Source: Lepidostoma basale (Eukaryota > Arthropoda > Insecta > Trichoptera > Lepidostomatidae). Taken from it: a DNA stretch of 64,000 nucleotides. The translations under genes were made by a program, and so were the position numbers. Shown one piece after another: positions 9,464 to 20,106 of this stretch (positions are counted from its first letter, which is position 1; the number at the start of each line of letters is the position of its first letter). Location of the stretch: positions 1,364,001 through 1,428,000 of the forward strand of contig JAHDVF020000177.1 of the NCBI GenBank assembly GCA_022606425.2, in the 5' to 3' direction. The notes below the pieces were generated by a model, which did not search any database, had not been told where the DNA came from, and saw only the letters and a list, made by a program, of their open reading frames with translations.

Positions 9464-12400
9464 AACTCTATTCAAATTCGGGGCTCAAATTTTGGTAGGG
9501 TCGCGGAGATACATATTTTGCTGGCAAATATGTGTCACCTAAATACCGTGTAACGCCACAGTTGCATACCATCAGCAACACTACCAATAGTCCTACTCCT
9601 AGCGTCCACGAGTGGTCTCATAGGCCCCGCGAGCCCTGGGCACTGTGGCCACTGGCAATACCATCAGCCATAGCAGATAGGAGAGGATGAATGGCGGGTC
9701 TCCAGCGCCATAAAACTGGAACCCCCCAGCTAAGGGAAGGAAAACCCCTACAGAAAAACCCTGGTCCTCCTGGTAGGGGGTTTGGCGTAAGGCTAACAAC
9801 CTTATCCTAGAAAAAAAAAACTTGTTACGAAAAATCCAAGGAGCCTCGGACATATCGGCACTACCCCTGGACGACCCGGCAACCGAAATAAGGACTATGA
9901 TTTGCGTATTGGTACCTGGAATGTACTTACTTTGTACAGACCAGGTCGACTGAAACTACTGACGGATACTCTAACAAAATATAGCATAGACATCGCTGCC
10001 CTACAGGAGATTAGATGGACTGGCAATGGAATTATGGACAAAAGAGATTGCACATTGTACTATAGCTGTCATAAAAAAGACCACATGTTTGGTACAGGAT
10101 TTATTGTTGCAAAAAACAGAAAACATCTTGTAATAGACTTCCAACCTATAAACAAAAGAATATGTACTATGAGAATCAGAGGAAGGTTCTTCAACTACAG
10201 TATTATTAATGTGCATGCACCAACGGAAGACAAGAGTGAGGATGAAAAGGATGAATTTTATGAGTGCCTCGACAGAACATGGAACAAATGCCCAAAACAT
10301 GACATTAAAATAGTAATAGGAGACCTTAATGCAAAAGTCGGGTCCGAGACAGCATACCACCCTACAATCGGTGTACACAGCCTACACAAGGATAGCAACG
10401 AAAATGGCTCTCGACTCATATCATTTGCGGCTGCCAAAGGAATGGTCATAGGTGGAACACTGTTCGATCATAAGGACATACACAAAGCTACATGGAAATC
10501 CCCTGATGGCCGCACCCGTAACCAAATTGATCATGTTCTGATTGACTCTAGGCACTGCTCAGACCTCATAGACACGCGTAGCTTTAGAGGTGCAAACATA
10601 GACTCTGACCACTGTCTGGTGATAGCAAAACTCAGAGCTCGCATTTCAAATGCAAAGAAAGGAAAGCCAACTCGGATTAGGAAATTGAACATAGACAGAC
10701 TTAAAGATAAGGAGGATTCTGAAGCTTTTTGCCAACAGATAACGGAAAGAATACAAAATGATACACAACAGGGTTCAGCATTGAATGAGAGATGGACACG
10801 GTGCAAGGAACTCATCATGAAAACAGCTGAAGACACACTGGGATACCATAATAATAGTAAAAGAAATGAATGGTTTGACGACGAATGCCGAACAGTCACC
10901 AACAATAAAAACACAGCATATCTAAACATGATAAGTAAACATTCCACCAGTGCGGCAAAGGAAACCTACCAAAATCTCAGACGAGAGGAAAAACGGATAC
11001 ACAAAAGAAAAAAACGTGAGCACGAAAAAGGAGAAATAAAGAAAATAGAAGATTTACACCAACAGCATAACACCCGAGAACTTTACCGCCAAACCAATTC
11101 GCTTAGAAAGGTCTTCAAACCTAAAACTACCGCATGCAGAAACAAACAAGGCCTTATTGTTAGCGATAACAATGCGGTACTGGAGAGGTGGGTGGAGCAT
11201 TTCGATGAATTACTTAATGGAAGCAGCCAACCAACAATTGACGAATCCCTAACTATAGAATCACCTGATGAAACTAACATAAATGAACCAACACTGACGG
11301 AGGTCCAACTGGCTCTAAAGAAATTAAAAAATAACAGAGCCCCTGGCGAAGACAACATCCCCAGTGAACTGTACAAACATGCGCCAGAACCTCTTATCAG
11401 GATAATACATCAAATAATAACTGAAATCTGGAATGCAGAGACGCTACCAGATGATTGGTCCCAGGGCGTTCTGTGCCCATTACACAAAAAAGGAGACCAG
11501 TTGGACTGCAAAAATTACAGAGGCATAACACTACTGAATACTGCTTATAAAAGGCTCTCGACATACACTGAGAAAATCATTGGTACCTACCAATGTGGTT
11601 TCACAGCAGGCAAAGGCACAACTGACCAGATCCACGGCCTACGGCAAATACTAGAAAAGTGCCAAGAATACAATATTGACACCTTCCACTTGTTTATTGA
11701 CTTCAAAGCGTCCTATGACAGCATAAATAGAAAAGAACTGTATAAAGCAATGTCCGAATTGAATATACCAAATAAGCTGATACGACTTGTAAGAGCAACA
11801 ATGAGCCCAACCATAACCAAAGTAAGAATCGACAAAGACCTCTCAAAACCATTCCAGACATATAATGGCCTTCGACAGGGAGATGCCTTGGCATGTCTCC
11901 TATTTAACGTGGCTCTAGAAAAAGTGATAAGGGACTCAAAAATAGATACCAGAGGCACTATATTCTACAAGTCAGTTCAGCTACTCGCCTATGCAGATGA
12001 CATAGATATTGTGGGACGGTCACTTGAAGCTACCCGTGAAGCGTTTGTAGCATTGGAGGAAAAAGCAAAAATAATGGGACTTGTCATAAATGAAGATAAA
12101 ACAAAATTGATGATTGCTTCTAATACCACATATCCATACCCCCAGGTTTTCTCAGCTGCAAATTACAACTTTGAAATAATTAATTCATTTACATACTTAG
12201 GCTCAACAGTTACCAGTGATAATAACACCCGAGAAGAAATTAACAGAAGGATAATGGCAGCAAACCGATGTTACTACGCTCTCCAAAAACAGTTAAGATC
12301 CAAATTACTGCGAAGAACCACAAAAACACTATTGTACAAGACCCTGATCAAACCAGTCCTCACATATGCCTCTGAAACCTGGGTGATGACAAAACACACT

Positions 12401-12798
12401 GAAAGGTCCATCGCAGCATTTGAAAGAAGGGTTCTTAGGACAATATATGGCCCAGTGAGAGACCACAATGGTTGGCGTCGTCGATATAACCGAGAGCTAT
12501 ATGATATCTATAAAGAGCCCGATGTGATCAGATCCGTCAAAGTAGGGCGCCTGAGATGGGCTGGTCACATAATCAGAATGGACGACGACAACCCTACAAA
12601 ACGCCTCACGCTCTCAGTACCACAGGGACGTAGAAGACCAGGAAGGCCCAAAATGCGATGGATGGACAGTGTCAACACAGATGCATCGGTGTTGCAAGTG
12701 AGAAATTGGAGAATGGGGGCATCAAACAGACAAGAATGGAGGAAGCTCCTGGATTCAGCCAAGGCCCACCCAGGGCTGTCGAGCTTAGGATGATGATG
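9464..12798 (+). mobile_element. RTE-1: full-length RTE-type non-LTR retrotransposon
   Basis: A 3.3-kb insertion bounded by the exact 14-bp duplication ATACTACTCTATTC (9450-9463 and 12799-12812) inside LINE-A. It has a 5' leader of about 330 bp, one long reading frame, and a 3' end made only of TGA repeats (12791-12800). Leader landmarks such as CCTGGTCCTCCTGGTAGGGG (9760-9779) and GGCTAACAACCTTATCC (9791-9807) are typical of this group. A lack of 3' UTR beyond a short repeat is characteristic of the RTE clade. Confidence 0.9.
9797..12793 (+). CDS. RTE-1 endonuclease-reverse transcriptase
   Basis: The frame is open from 9797; no ATG precedes the conserved LRIGTWNV at 9902, so the start is uncertain (a non-AUG start or a lost 5' Met). 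Counting from 9902, the AP-type endonuclease covers residues 1-240: GTWNV, QEIRWTG, GDLNAKVG near 140, IDHVLIDS near 208 and SDHCLV near 234. The reverse transcriptase covers about 480-760: PLHKKGD, LFIDFKASYDS near 598, GLRQGDALACLLFN, and the catalytic AYADD near 696. A C-terminal domain of RTE type ends GLSSLG. The stop codon TGA at 12791 is the first tail unit. Oddity: LLNTAYK runs straight into RLSTYTEK near residue 545, where relatives usually have about eight more residues (a VFSNILY-like stretch). This looks like an in-frame deletion between finger and palm that could disable the enzyme. The 963 residues are otherwise close to family length. Confidence 0.9.
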   Translation, partial: QPYPRKKKLVTKNPRSLGHIGTTPGRPGNRNKDYDLRIGTWNVLTLYRPGRLKLLTDTLTKYSIDIAALQEIRWTGNGIMDKRDCTLYYSCHKKDHMFGTGFIVAKNRKHLVIDFQPINKRICTMRIRGRFFNYSIINVHAPTEDKSEDEKDEFYECLDRTWNKCPKHDIKIVIGDLNAKVGSETAYHPTIGVHSLHKDSNENGSRLISFAAAKGMVIGGTLFDHKDIHKATWKSPDGRTRNQIDHVLIDSRHCSDLIDTRSFRGANIDSDHCLVIAKLRARISNAKKGKPTRIRKLNIDRLKDKEDSEAFCQQITERIQNDTQQGSALNERWTRCKELIMKTAEDTLGYHNNSKRNEWFDDECRTVTNNKNTAYLNMISKHSTSAAKETYQNLRREEKRIHKRKKREHEKGEIKKIEDLHQQHNTRELYRQTNSLRKVFKPKTTACRNKQGLIVSDNNAVLERWVEHFDELLNGSSQPTIDESLTIESPDETNINEPTLTEVQLALKKLKNNRAPGEDNIPSELYKHAPEPLIRIIHQIITEIWNAETLPDDWSQGVLCPLHKKGDQLDCKNYRGITLLNTAYKRLSTYTEKIIGTYQCGFTAGKGTTDQIHGLRQILEKCQEYNIDTFHLFIDFKASYDSINRKELYKAMSELNIPNKLIRLVRATMSPTITKVRIDKDLSKPFQTYNGLRQGDALACLLFNVALEKVIRDSKIDTRGTIFYKSVQLLAYADDIDIVGRSLEATREAFVALEEKAKIMGLVINEDKTKLMIASNTTYPYPQVFSAANYNFEIINSFTYLGSTVTSDNNTREEINRRIMAANRCYYALQKQLRSKLLRRTTKTLLYKTLIKPVLTYASETWVMTKHTERSIAAFERRVLRTIYGPVRDHNGWRRRYNRELYDIYKEPDVIRSVKVGRLRWAGHIIRMDDDNPTKRLTLSVPQGRRRPGRPKMRWMDSVNTDASVLQVRNWRMGASNRQEWRKLLDSAKAHPGLSSLG

Positions 12799-13045
12799 AT
12801 ACTACTCTATTCTTGCACACCTCTTTAGCTTCCTCCACATTCATACAACGAGTCATAGACGCACGTCGATTCTTCCGACATCTAACATGACCAACCTTTA
12901 AAAATTTATTAATTTGGTCATGCCATGTTTTCCTCGGTCTGCCACGACTCCGTACTCTATTTACATCATTAACGTATTCTTTCTTAAACATTCTTTCTCC
13001 ACCCATACGCTCCATATGTCCGAACCAACGCAGCGATCTTTTCGG
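12799..13045 (-). pseudogene. LINE-A, proximal half
   Basis: Continuation of 9398-9463 after the RTE-1 insertion. Minus strand: SLRWFGHMERMGGERMFKKE, YVNDVNRVRSRGRPRKTWHD, QINKFLKVGHVRCRKNRRAS, MTRCMNVEEAKEVC. It ends at an FB2 right arm (AATAAAACTTCTAGAAAACA, 13049-13068), so LINE-A itself sits at or in an FB2 unit. Confidence 0.75.
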
Positions 13046-13163
13046 TGATAATAAAACTTCTAGAAAACAATTAGCCACATTCAATTTAAGAAAACAGACA
13101 TTTTTATTTATATTATTTTTATTATTATGGGGTTTTACACCATTGTTCAAGAAACAATATATA

Positions 13164-13672
13164 GGGTGTTCTTTTAGAGGTTTGGTTTTTAAACTGGCAA
13201 CATTGTTTTTATAAATTGTCAATTTGACAGTTGACCGTTGATTTGTAGTCAATACGTTTTGCCATTTTACCATGAATAGACAGACGTCAGAATAACGCTT
13301 GCAAATTGTGCAAAATTATTTTGAAAATCGTGGTTCGGTTCGCCAAACTTATCGTGCACTACGTCCATTTTACGGTCGACATAATCGTCCATCCGAGCAA
13401 GTTATTCGGAAGACCATGGATCGTTTTTGCACCACGTACACTCTAGTGGATAATACGCGTCCACAGAGACATTGTCGAAAATTGGACTTCACGATTGCGC
13501 TTCATTCGAGCTAGCCGTGGCACTCATATGCCCGAAATCATATTTAAACAATAATGCCATAAAATTATATATTAAATAAAGCCAATATCATAGACATTAA
13601 CATTATTTTAATGAGTTTTTTTATCCATTTTGAATACGTATTGTATAGGTACCTCGAAAAAACGCCCTTTAT
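13164..13672 (+). mobile_element. Mariner-like non-autonomous element
   Basis: The termini are similar inverted repeats: left GGGTGTTCTTTTAGAGGT, right (inverted) GGGCGTTTTTTCGAGGTACC. Both sit next to TA. It is inserted in an FB2-type flank (GTTCAAGAAACAATA just before 13160). It contains only the N-terminal helix-turn-helix of a transposase. Confidence 0.6.
13299..13514 (+). pseudogene. Truncated mariner-type transposase N-terminus (HTH)
   Basis: Residues 1-50 read QIVQNYFENRGSVRQTYRAL, RPFYGRHNRPSEQVIRKTMD, RF. This is the paired helix-turn-helix found at the start of many insect mariner-like transposases, which binds the terminal repeats. After DNTRPQRHCRK the frame stops at residue 71. 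The DDE catalytic domain is absent, deleted before the right terminal repeat. A related HTH lies at 35890-36010. Confidence 0.65.
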
Positions 13673-14213
13673 AAATATTTTTGTGAATTTTCTATCTTTC
13701 AGCTCAAAAATGGAATGAAAAAAACAGTGTGAATCTTAAATAGAACTGTTGTTGATATTAAATGTGGCTAATTGTGTAAATTAATTAAATATAATTATGT
13801 AAGCACTCATTCGTTAGCACACCAATCTTCTATGTTTGTCTAAATAATAAGGTAACAAGAAACTAGTGAAGAATCTTACGATTCGTTTAATTTTTTAGTT
13901 ATTTTGAGCGTTTTAAAAATTTGCTCAAATAATTTATGCCTCCAAAGTCCGGTGTGATGGACAGAAGAGCCGCCGGTTGTTTGCTGCTAATGTAGATTTT
14001 ATAAATAATACTAAGCATGTAAAACGAAGTTTTGACTAGACCAGTGATTCCCAAAGTTGTCTATATCGACCCCCACGGGTCGATTTCGACTTGCATGGGG
14101 TCCATGAGATGTAAATGGGGGTCCTCGAGAAATTAAATAAGCGTTAAGTATACGTATACCTAATTTGGTTTAGTATTTTGATACTGTTAATGTCTTAGCA
14201 AGCAAAATACGTC

Positions 14214-14935
14214 TTCTTCTTCTTCCCTGTTTTAGACCTATGTGGTCTGTTCTCCAGAGTGTTGCTCCTCCTGTGAGGTAGATTCCCAGCTATCCTTCCA
14301 TCTTTTAGGAGGTTTTCCACGAGGACGAGTCCCATGAGGCTGATTAGCGGTCTCCTCGGAGATCGACGTCTTTCATATTAGTGAAAGTACGTTCAGAAGG
14401 CTCTTAATTCTGGAGAGTATCCTGTCTTCTTAATGTTGAACCATCTCTCATGCGTTTCTGGTAGTATACTATACACAATATATTATTTTACCTATTCTCA
14501 ATAGATGCCTTAATAAAACATTTTGTAATGTCTGTTGATGAAATAAACTGATTCGATTGATTGATTGATTATGCAATACAATATAGGAGAGTCTGGTGGT
14601 GTCCATTATTTGAACATGACCGTACATCAGTCCCTTTTTCGCTGTCTGCTCCATCTTATATTATCCTCAACATCACATATCTATCTTATTCTGGTGTTCC
14701 TCACGCGATCTCTTAGTGTCTTGCCTGCTATCGTCCTCAGTGTCTTCATTTCGGAAGTCCTCAAAACTTGTTTGGTCTTTACTATGTCTGCCCTTGCTTC
14801 GACGCTATATGTTATTATTGGTCTTACGCATGCTTTATAGATTTTCATCTTACTCTTAATGGCCATGTCCTTGTTTTTCCATATTGTGGATTTTAGAGCA
14901 AAATACGTCATCCCTATAAAATGTTTTAGAATAGT
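14214..14935 (-). pseudogene. LINE-B fragment, split by a LINE-H tail
   Basis: The minus strand encodes FALKSTIWKNKDMAIKSKMK, IYKACVRPIITYSVEARADI, VKTKQVLRTSEMKTLRTIAG, KTLRDRVRNTRIR, then frameshifted KRW-KDS sequence and the GAA tail (14214-14225). The insertion at 14342-14575 lies within GAGGCTGATTA|TGCAAT. Confidence 0.7.
14342..14575 (+). pseudogene. LINE-H 3' end with GATT tail
   Basis: Starts GCGGTCTCCTCGGAGATCGA as at 39845, continues through the stop and 3' UTR, and ends AACTGATTCGATTGATTGAT. It inserted at GATTA in LINE-B, which is also the tail motif. Confidence 0.65.
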
Positions 14936-15119
14936 TAGTGACAATTTTTGCGATTTACGCAGTTAAGCAAGTATTATTGCACAGATAAAAAGAATATTTC
15001 CTTCGCCAGTTTTAATCCAAGGGATTGGTTTGCAGCAAAAAGTAACATCTTTTGCCGGTCTTGAGATGCCACCTGGACCTTTAACGTGGCAGTTTCCCGT
15101 TTCTTTCCACATTTTTCAA

Positions 15120-15352
15120 ATAACCTGCTATATGACAGGTTATTTGAACCCAATTACTGTATAAAACTTTTTTATGGTACTATTGATTATCATGTAATGT
15201 GGTATGTAGCAAATCTATCGCCATTTTACTGTCACGTGAATTCCACCCCAGACCACAGTCAGTGTAACAATTAAACTGCCAATGCCGGGAATCAAACCCA
15301 TGACCTTCAGTGGGACAGTTATAACTCTTGCCACTTTGCCATGACGCAAAAA
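15120..15352 (-). mobile_element. SINE1, diverged
   Basis: Inverted order: GTTATTTGAACCCAATTACT, GTGGTATGTAGCAAATCTAT, CGCCATTTTACTGTCACGTG, CCGGGAATCAAACCC (degraded box B), CTTGCCACTTTGCCATGA (box A). Flanked by hAT sequence. Confidence 0.65.
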
Positions 15353-15696
15353 TAAATATTTTAATATTTGGTATAACTATTATGGGAGGGGGGGCGTTGG
15401 TGGTCCAGAAAAGGTTGGGAACCTCTGGACTGGATTTTTACGTTCGCGGCAATCCGGTGGGCGAGCGTGTTAATTTTAAAAACACTTTTTTCAATGGGTG
15501 CTAACAAAAATGTTTATGCATTCAAAAATAATGCACCAGGGTTCTAGCTACTAAAATACACAGAGAACTGGTAAATTAAGCCGGTTGATTGCGTTAATCA
15601 AATAATGTACCTACAAGTGTTTTAATTCGGGTTCTTAAGTTTGAGCTTCAATATGTTTAATATTCAACAATTAAAAAAACTAAGTTCTCAATATTA

Positions 15697-15780
15697 TAAC
15701 TAACTAATTAACTAACTAACCATCACGTCCCAGGGGTAGGCAGAAAGAATGGACTGCCACACTTTTCTTTCATGACATAT
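15697..15780 (-). pseudogene. LINE-A tail fragment
   Basis: TAACTAATTAACTAACTAAC, then the last codons inverted (GGGTAGGCAGAAAGAATGGA, CTGCCACAC) with part of the CGCCGTCTCCCC block deleted. It stops at TGACATATTT. Confidence 0.65.
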
Positions 15781-15917
15781 TTGATTTTATTATTATTATT
15801 TATTAATAAAATCGATCTATAAGCTTATAATAGATATACGGGATTATTGCATTCGTTATGCAAAATCAAAATACCTATATGTTATTCAGAAAACGAAAGA
15901 AATAACGGAATAAAAAA

Positions 15918-16241
15918 GTGGGGAATAATCCTTTCAATGCGATAAATTTCACCATTCCTTCAATTGCCGAACTGCAAATCCTGCAAAATAAGGATATCCG
16001 TTTATCGCTTGGTGCGCCTTCATCGACCGGGATCACAAAACTGCGCCTAGAATCGGGAATCCATTCTGAAACTTGCCGAACATTTTTACAAAGGACCCCC
16101 TTCACATCCCACAATAAAAGACCTCTCAAATTACGACGCAAATACCTCCAGCCGCCACAAGCATCCAACATCGATCCTCCTTCAGAGGAACACCCCGGGC
16201 TACACAAATCATGTCCAAATCCATGCGAATTAATTAATTAA
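15918..16241 (+). pseudogene. LINE-F fragment (Jockey-like)
   Basis: Plus strand: IAELQILQNKDIRLSLGAPS, STGITKLRLESGIH, then frameshifted sequence matching the end of the 47434-47970 frame (NDPPSEEHPG, HKSCPN). The polymerase catalytic region is absent. The end of the frame is scrambled relative to the better copy. Confidence 0.6.
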
Positions 16242-16254
16242 TTAAAATATGTTG

Positions 16255-16650
16255 TGCTCAGGATTAAAACTCATGTCCCCTAGAAGATAGTATTTAAGTG
16301 TTGCAGCGGGAACTTGGAGGCATAGGACTAACCAAGAGATCCGTATGATGACTCAGCAGCCCCTATAACGAGCACCGTGAGAGCCGGTTGCCTAGCATAG
16401 ATTGGGCACGTATGCCGAGCCGAAGAGACCAGAGCAATCAAGACCCTGTACGCGTCTAGACCGACTGGAGTAAGACCTCTAGGAATGCCTAGACAGCGCC
16501 TAATGGACAATGTTCTGGCTGACCTGGCTAGGTTGGGCGAATCGGACTGCTGGGAGCAAAAGGTGCAGGATCGAGGAGCTTGGCGAAAAATCATCAAGGA
16601 GGCTAAAACTCTTCAAGAGTTGTATGGCCATAGGAAGTAAGTAAGTAAGG
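16255..16650 (+). pseudogene. LINE-G 3' end
   Basis: Plus strand: VAAGTWRHRTNQEIRMMTQQ, PLITSTVRAG, an in-frame stop at the CIGHV position, then TLYASRPTGV, LGMPRQRLMDNVLADLARLG, ESDCWEQKVQDRGAWRKIIK, EAKTLQELYGHRK and a stop. The tail is AAGTAAGTAAGTAAGG. LINE-F is immediately upstream; I could not place a duplication. Confidence 0.7.
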
Positions 16651-17486
16651 TATCCAAATACATCAAATATGAATGTTTTTTTAGATACAATTTTCGTAAT
16701 TGTCATGTTTACGCGATAAAAAAATAATGCATTGGATAATATAATATTTTATCTACTTTGATGCTGACGAAACATTTTTTTAATGTGGATCATACGATGT
16801 ACGAGTACAATGATAAATAAAGGTATGATTAATACGACTCTAGTTAATATGAATAACTAACTATGATTTATACTGGTGTCATATGATTTTATATGTATTG
16901 CTAAATATATAATGTTATCAAGTAATTAGAGATATAAGTGTAGCTAAAAATAGACAACGCTATCAACAATTATGCCTTGAAAATTAAGAAACACATTTTA
17001 TGGATCCTTCTAAATATAAAGCACTAAAGATATCGTCTTTATGAACCGTGTACGTAGATACACAGTTATCTTTTTACAGGCCAGATTATCTTAATAAACG
17101 AACATGTCCGTCCACGTACAAACACCAAAATTCGTGAACTCGTATGATAGATAATATTTTTATCGGTGACAAACATTAAAATGTATTGTACATTTCATCA
17201 TAAATTCGAGTCGATTTCTCAGAAATACTGACGTATGATTTTATCGAGAGAATCACTAAGTTCGATCAAGCTTTGTACCGTGATTATTTACGTAGATTAT
17301 AGATATTTTCCAATATGTTTGATCAAGTGCATTTGACATACTACATATGTTACATTGCACTTTGGATGATTTAATCTTTTTATAAATCGGAGAACTTGTG
17401 TCAAGATTTTTGTAATTAATAAAATAATGAGTTTCAGATATTTGGGAGTAGAGTTCTGTAGACATGATGATCTTTATACCAAAGGA
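16651..17486. other. No feature recognised
   Basis: AT-rich, no family motif or inverted repeat that I can support. Confidence 0.5.
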
Positions 17487-17975
17487 CGAGAATAAGTCAA
17501 TAAAGCCTCTGCCGTGTCAGGATGTCTGAAAAACCTGGTCTGGAAGAACAAGCACATGCGAATCGACAGTAAGGTCAGAATTTATAAGACTTGCGTGCGA
17601 CCTATCATGACGTATACTGTAGAGACGCGGGCCGACACTATACGAACCAAGGGTCTGCTAAGAACATCTGGTATGAAGGTCCTAAGATCCTAAGTCCTAA
17701 GCCATTACTGGAAATACTCTACGAGATGGTGTCCGTAACGCAGACGAAAGAAAAACATGTGAAATAGAGGATATCGTTCGGTGGAGTAGATCCAGAAGAA
17801 GATACTGGGGGGACCGTGTAGCCGGAATGGATAGTGACAGACTCGCATACACAGCCGCATACGAAGTCTGCTCACCCGGAAGATCGCCCAAAAGATGGAG
17901 GGATAGCTGGACCTCATCATCCCAGGAGAGATGATTTCTGTGCCACAGATAGCAGATCTATTAAAATAATAATAA
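17487..17975 (+). pseudogene. LINE-B-like fragment, mutated
   Basis: Plus strand: SGCLKNLVWKNKHMRIDSKV, RIYKTCVRPIMTYTVETRAD, TIRTKGLLRTSGMKVL. Then the 12-bp local duplication TCCTAAGTCCTAAG breaks the frame, and DGVRNADERKTCEIEDIVRW, SRSRRRYWGDRVAGMDSDRL follow. It runs into an FB2 left arm at about 17980. Confidence 0.65.
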
Positions 17976-17977
17976 GA

Positions 17978-18200
17978 AGAAAACGTCTGTTTTCTAGAAG
18001 TTTTATTATAGTTTCGGGTTTGAGATGTTTCGCCTTTCTAAGGTTTCTAAGGCATATAAATGATAATGCCTTAAAAGCGAAACATGTCATTTCCATAAAC
18101 TATAATAAAACATTTAGAAAACAAACGTTTTCATTCGTATTAATTATTCAATATGGAGTTTGAGAATTGTTCAAGAAACAATAAGTATGTATCATATTTT
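17978..18200. mobile_element. FB2 hairpin unit
   Basis: Left arm ACGTCTGTTTTCTAGAAGTT, hairpin centre at about 18065, right arm GCGAAACATGTCATTTCCAT and GTTCAAGAAACAATAAGTAT. The plus strand reads ATGATAATGCCTTAAAAGCG before AAACATGTC: the hammerhead layout with C3 and G8 replaced. Confidence 0.6.
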
Positions 18201-18204
18201 ATTG

Positions 18205-18960
18205 GAGTGAAATGTTTCCAATTACCATGGCATTATCAAGTAATAAATTATCTTAAAAAAAACGGACGTTTTCATCAATATTGAGTATAATTTTGATATT
18301 CATTGATATTATGTAAGCACACAAATATTATTATTACCCATAAAGAAAATATCCGATTACTAATTTACCAAAAATATACTGATCGTGAAATTGAATCTTC
18401 AGGCAAACAGAAGTTCATTTATTGTTCTGTTCCTATTAGGTGTGATAGGAATATTGTAAGAAAGAGTATTTGAGTGTGTTTGTATTTTTAAAATTGAATT
18501 AAACTAAAATAAAAATGACTTTACACTCAAGGGATTGTAATAGATAGGTACGAGTATATCTGTTTATATGTGTTTCAGTTGACGTATTTCTATTGGCACT
18601 AGTGACTTTGAGAGTACTCCGATCTCACAAGAAAAGTGGAACTGGTCTGACGCGAGGATATTTGCGACAATTTCTCACGAATTTTTAAAATAGAACATCT
18701 TGATTCCGCGAAACTCCTCACTTACCTCCTCCCGTAAGCCGGCTTGTCCACCTAAAAATAGTGTCGAGTGAAACGCGAAATGAATAGACTCAGGTCAGGG
18801 AACTGTTCAACCGATCTCTCGGTGGACATTAACACTAGATTTACCGGCATTGATTGTATACCCATTTTTACCTAAATCAGTCATTATGACGGCTGTCAGA
18901 AAAACAGGTATACACGACATATATCCGCTAAATTAGAAGGCCAGGAAAGAAAACGGTTTG
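18205..18960. other. No feature recognised
   Basis: AT-rich, with a short GC-rich patch at 18720-18830. No coding or repeat signature that I can support. Confidence 0.5.
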
Positions 18961-18967
18961 AGATATA

Positions 18968-19480
18968 TAACTAACTAACTAACTAACCACCACGCCGTCT
19001 CCCCGAAAGGGTAGGCAGAAAGAATGGACTGTCACACTTTTACTGATGCGGCACTCCATCCTTCTCTTTTCGCCCCGCGGGAGACGCGGTGTGATGGGTT
19101 GCGAACCTCATCGCCACCAATAGGCATCTCCCGCGCACACTTCGATCGTCCAACACCCACAAAACAAATCTAAAACAAATAATATAAAATAAAATAACAA
19201 AATAAAAATAATTTAACACAAAATGTTATTCTTAAATGGTGCACATATTTTCTATTTAATTTATGTTCCACGTATCCACCGTTTTTTTTAATTTAGCACA
19301 TAATGTAATAACACATAATGTTTTTTTCGATGTTGCACATGTTGACATGGATGATCCGGACTTTTGTGTTTATTTAATTTGTGTTACACGTATCCATCGT
19401 TTTTTAAATTAGCTGTAATTAGGCACTTAACCAGCAAGAACTTAAAAATAATATTGAAGAAATTATTCAAATTGTCATTG
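18968..19480 (-). mobile_element. SINE-A (non-autonomous, LINE-A tail)
   Basis: Begins with the inverted LINE-A tail (TAACTAACTAACTAACCACC, CCCCGAAAGGGTAGGCAGAA). After TGTCACACTTTT it switches to GATGCGGCACTCCATCC, CGCCCCGCGGGAGACGC and GATCGTCCAACACCCAC. The plus-strand copy at 53890-54325 is colinear to about 19480. It has no coding capacity. Confidence 0.7.
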
Positions 19481-19499
19481 AGATACATATTTTTTAGTA

Positions 19500-19670
19500 T
19501 AATCAATATACGAGTAGATATAAAACTCAGTTCATATCGTTTTTCCGATGATGTAGGTGTAATCCTTCGAAACATGTCGAGAAAAATAAACTCAAAAGTA
19601 GAAAAACAGTGTTTCAATTCATAAAAAAATTCGTCATTATAGAATTCCACGGTGTTAACGCCATAAGTTT
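19500..19670. mobile_element. Foldback unit family e, half
   Basis: Contains the hammerhead-like motif 19545-19578 and the shared end module ATTCCACGGTGTTAACGCC (19642-19660), also found at 3618-3640, 23930-23950 and 37446-37470. 19670-19985 is low-complexity A/T sequence with TTTATTTTTAACAA repeats. Confidence 0.5.
19545..19578 (+). ncRNA. Hammerhead-like motif
   Basis: CCGATGA (U4 is C), T, GTAGG-TGTAAT-CCTTC (4 of 5 pairs), GAAAC, ATGTC. The flanks TTTTT and GAGAAAAAT can form a partly wobble helix I. It is a sister of 37271-37314, which has a better helix I. Confidence 0.5.
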
Positions 19671-20063
19671 ATCAAAAATTAAAAAAAAAAAAACGAGAAA
19701 CTTATAACACATATTTTTTATGAAAAATTATAAAAGTTTATAACAGTTTTTGCAAAGTAAACTCTTATTTATTTTTAACAATATGTTTATTATTAGCAAA
19801 AATGTTTATTTTTAACAATTTTTTTTTTTTAAACTAAATGTTTATTTTTAACAAAATGTTTATTCTGAGCAAAAAATTTCATTTCTACTCAACTGTTTAT
19901 CTTCAACTAGTTCATAAAGTAGATATACAGCGCCCCTGAGATGATTAATTCATAAAAATGGCGCTCTATAAATCATTATTATTTATTTCTTGTATATTCG
20001 CCATACTTTGTGTTGTTATGATGCTTTATTTCTCTAATATAATAATAGTTTAAATATGTATCA

Positions 20064-20094
20064 CTGAAGAAGGACTGGTTGTCCAAAACATGTC
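20064..20094 (+). ncRNA. Hammerhead-like motif (G12 mutated)
   Basis: CTGAAGA, A, GGAC-TGGTT-GTCC, AAAAC (G12 is A), ATGTC. Outside the core, TATGTAT and ATGTATTT can pair as a distal helix I once a bulged C is allowed. Confidence 0.5.
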
Positions 20095-20106
20095 TATGTA
20101 TTTTTT

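Larger units (their letters stand above)
14042..15427. mobile_element. hAT element, non-autonomous, with nested insertions
   Basis: The ends CAGTGATTCCCAAAGTTG (left) and, inverted, CAGAGGTTCCCAACC (right) are hAT-type terminal repeats. The flanks GACTAGAC (14034-14041) and GACTGGAT (15428-15435) are an 8-bp duplication with two mismatches, so the insertion is old. There is no transposase. LINE-B, LINE-H and SINE1 have inserted inside. Confidence 0.65.

Noticed and set aside
9599..9853. Minus-strand frame over the RTE-1 leader
   Set aside because: It overlaps the 5' leader of RTE-1 on the other strand and has no family motif.
10001..12762. Several minus-strand frames of 60-140 codons
   Set aside because: They are shadows of the RTE-1 coding strand.
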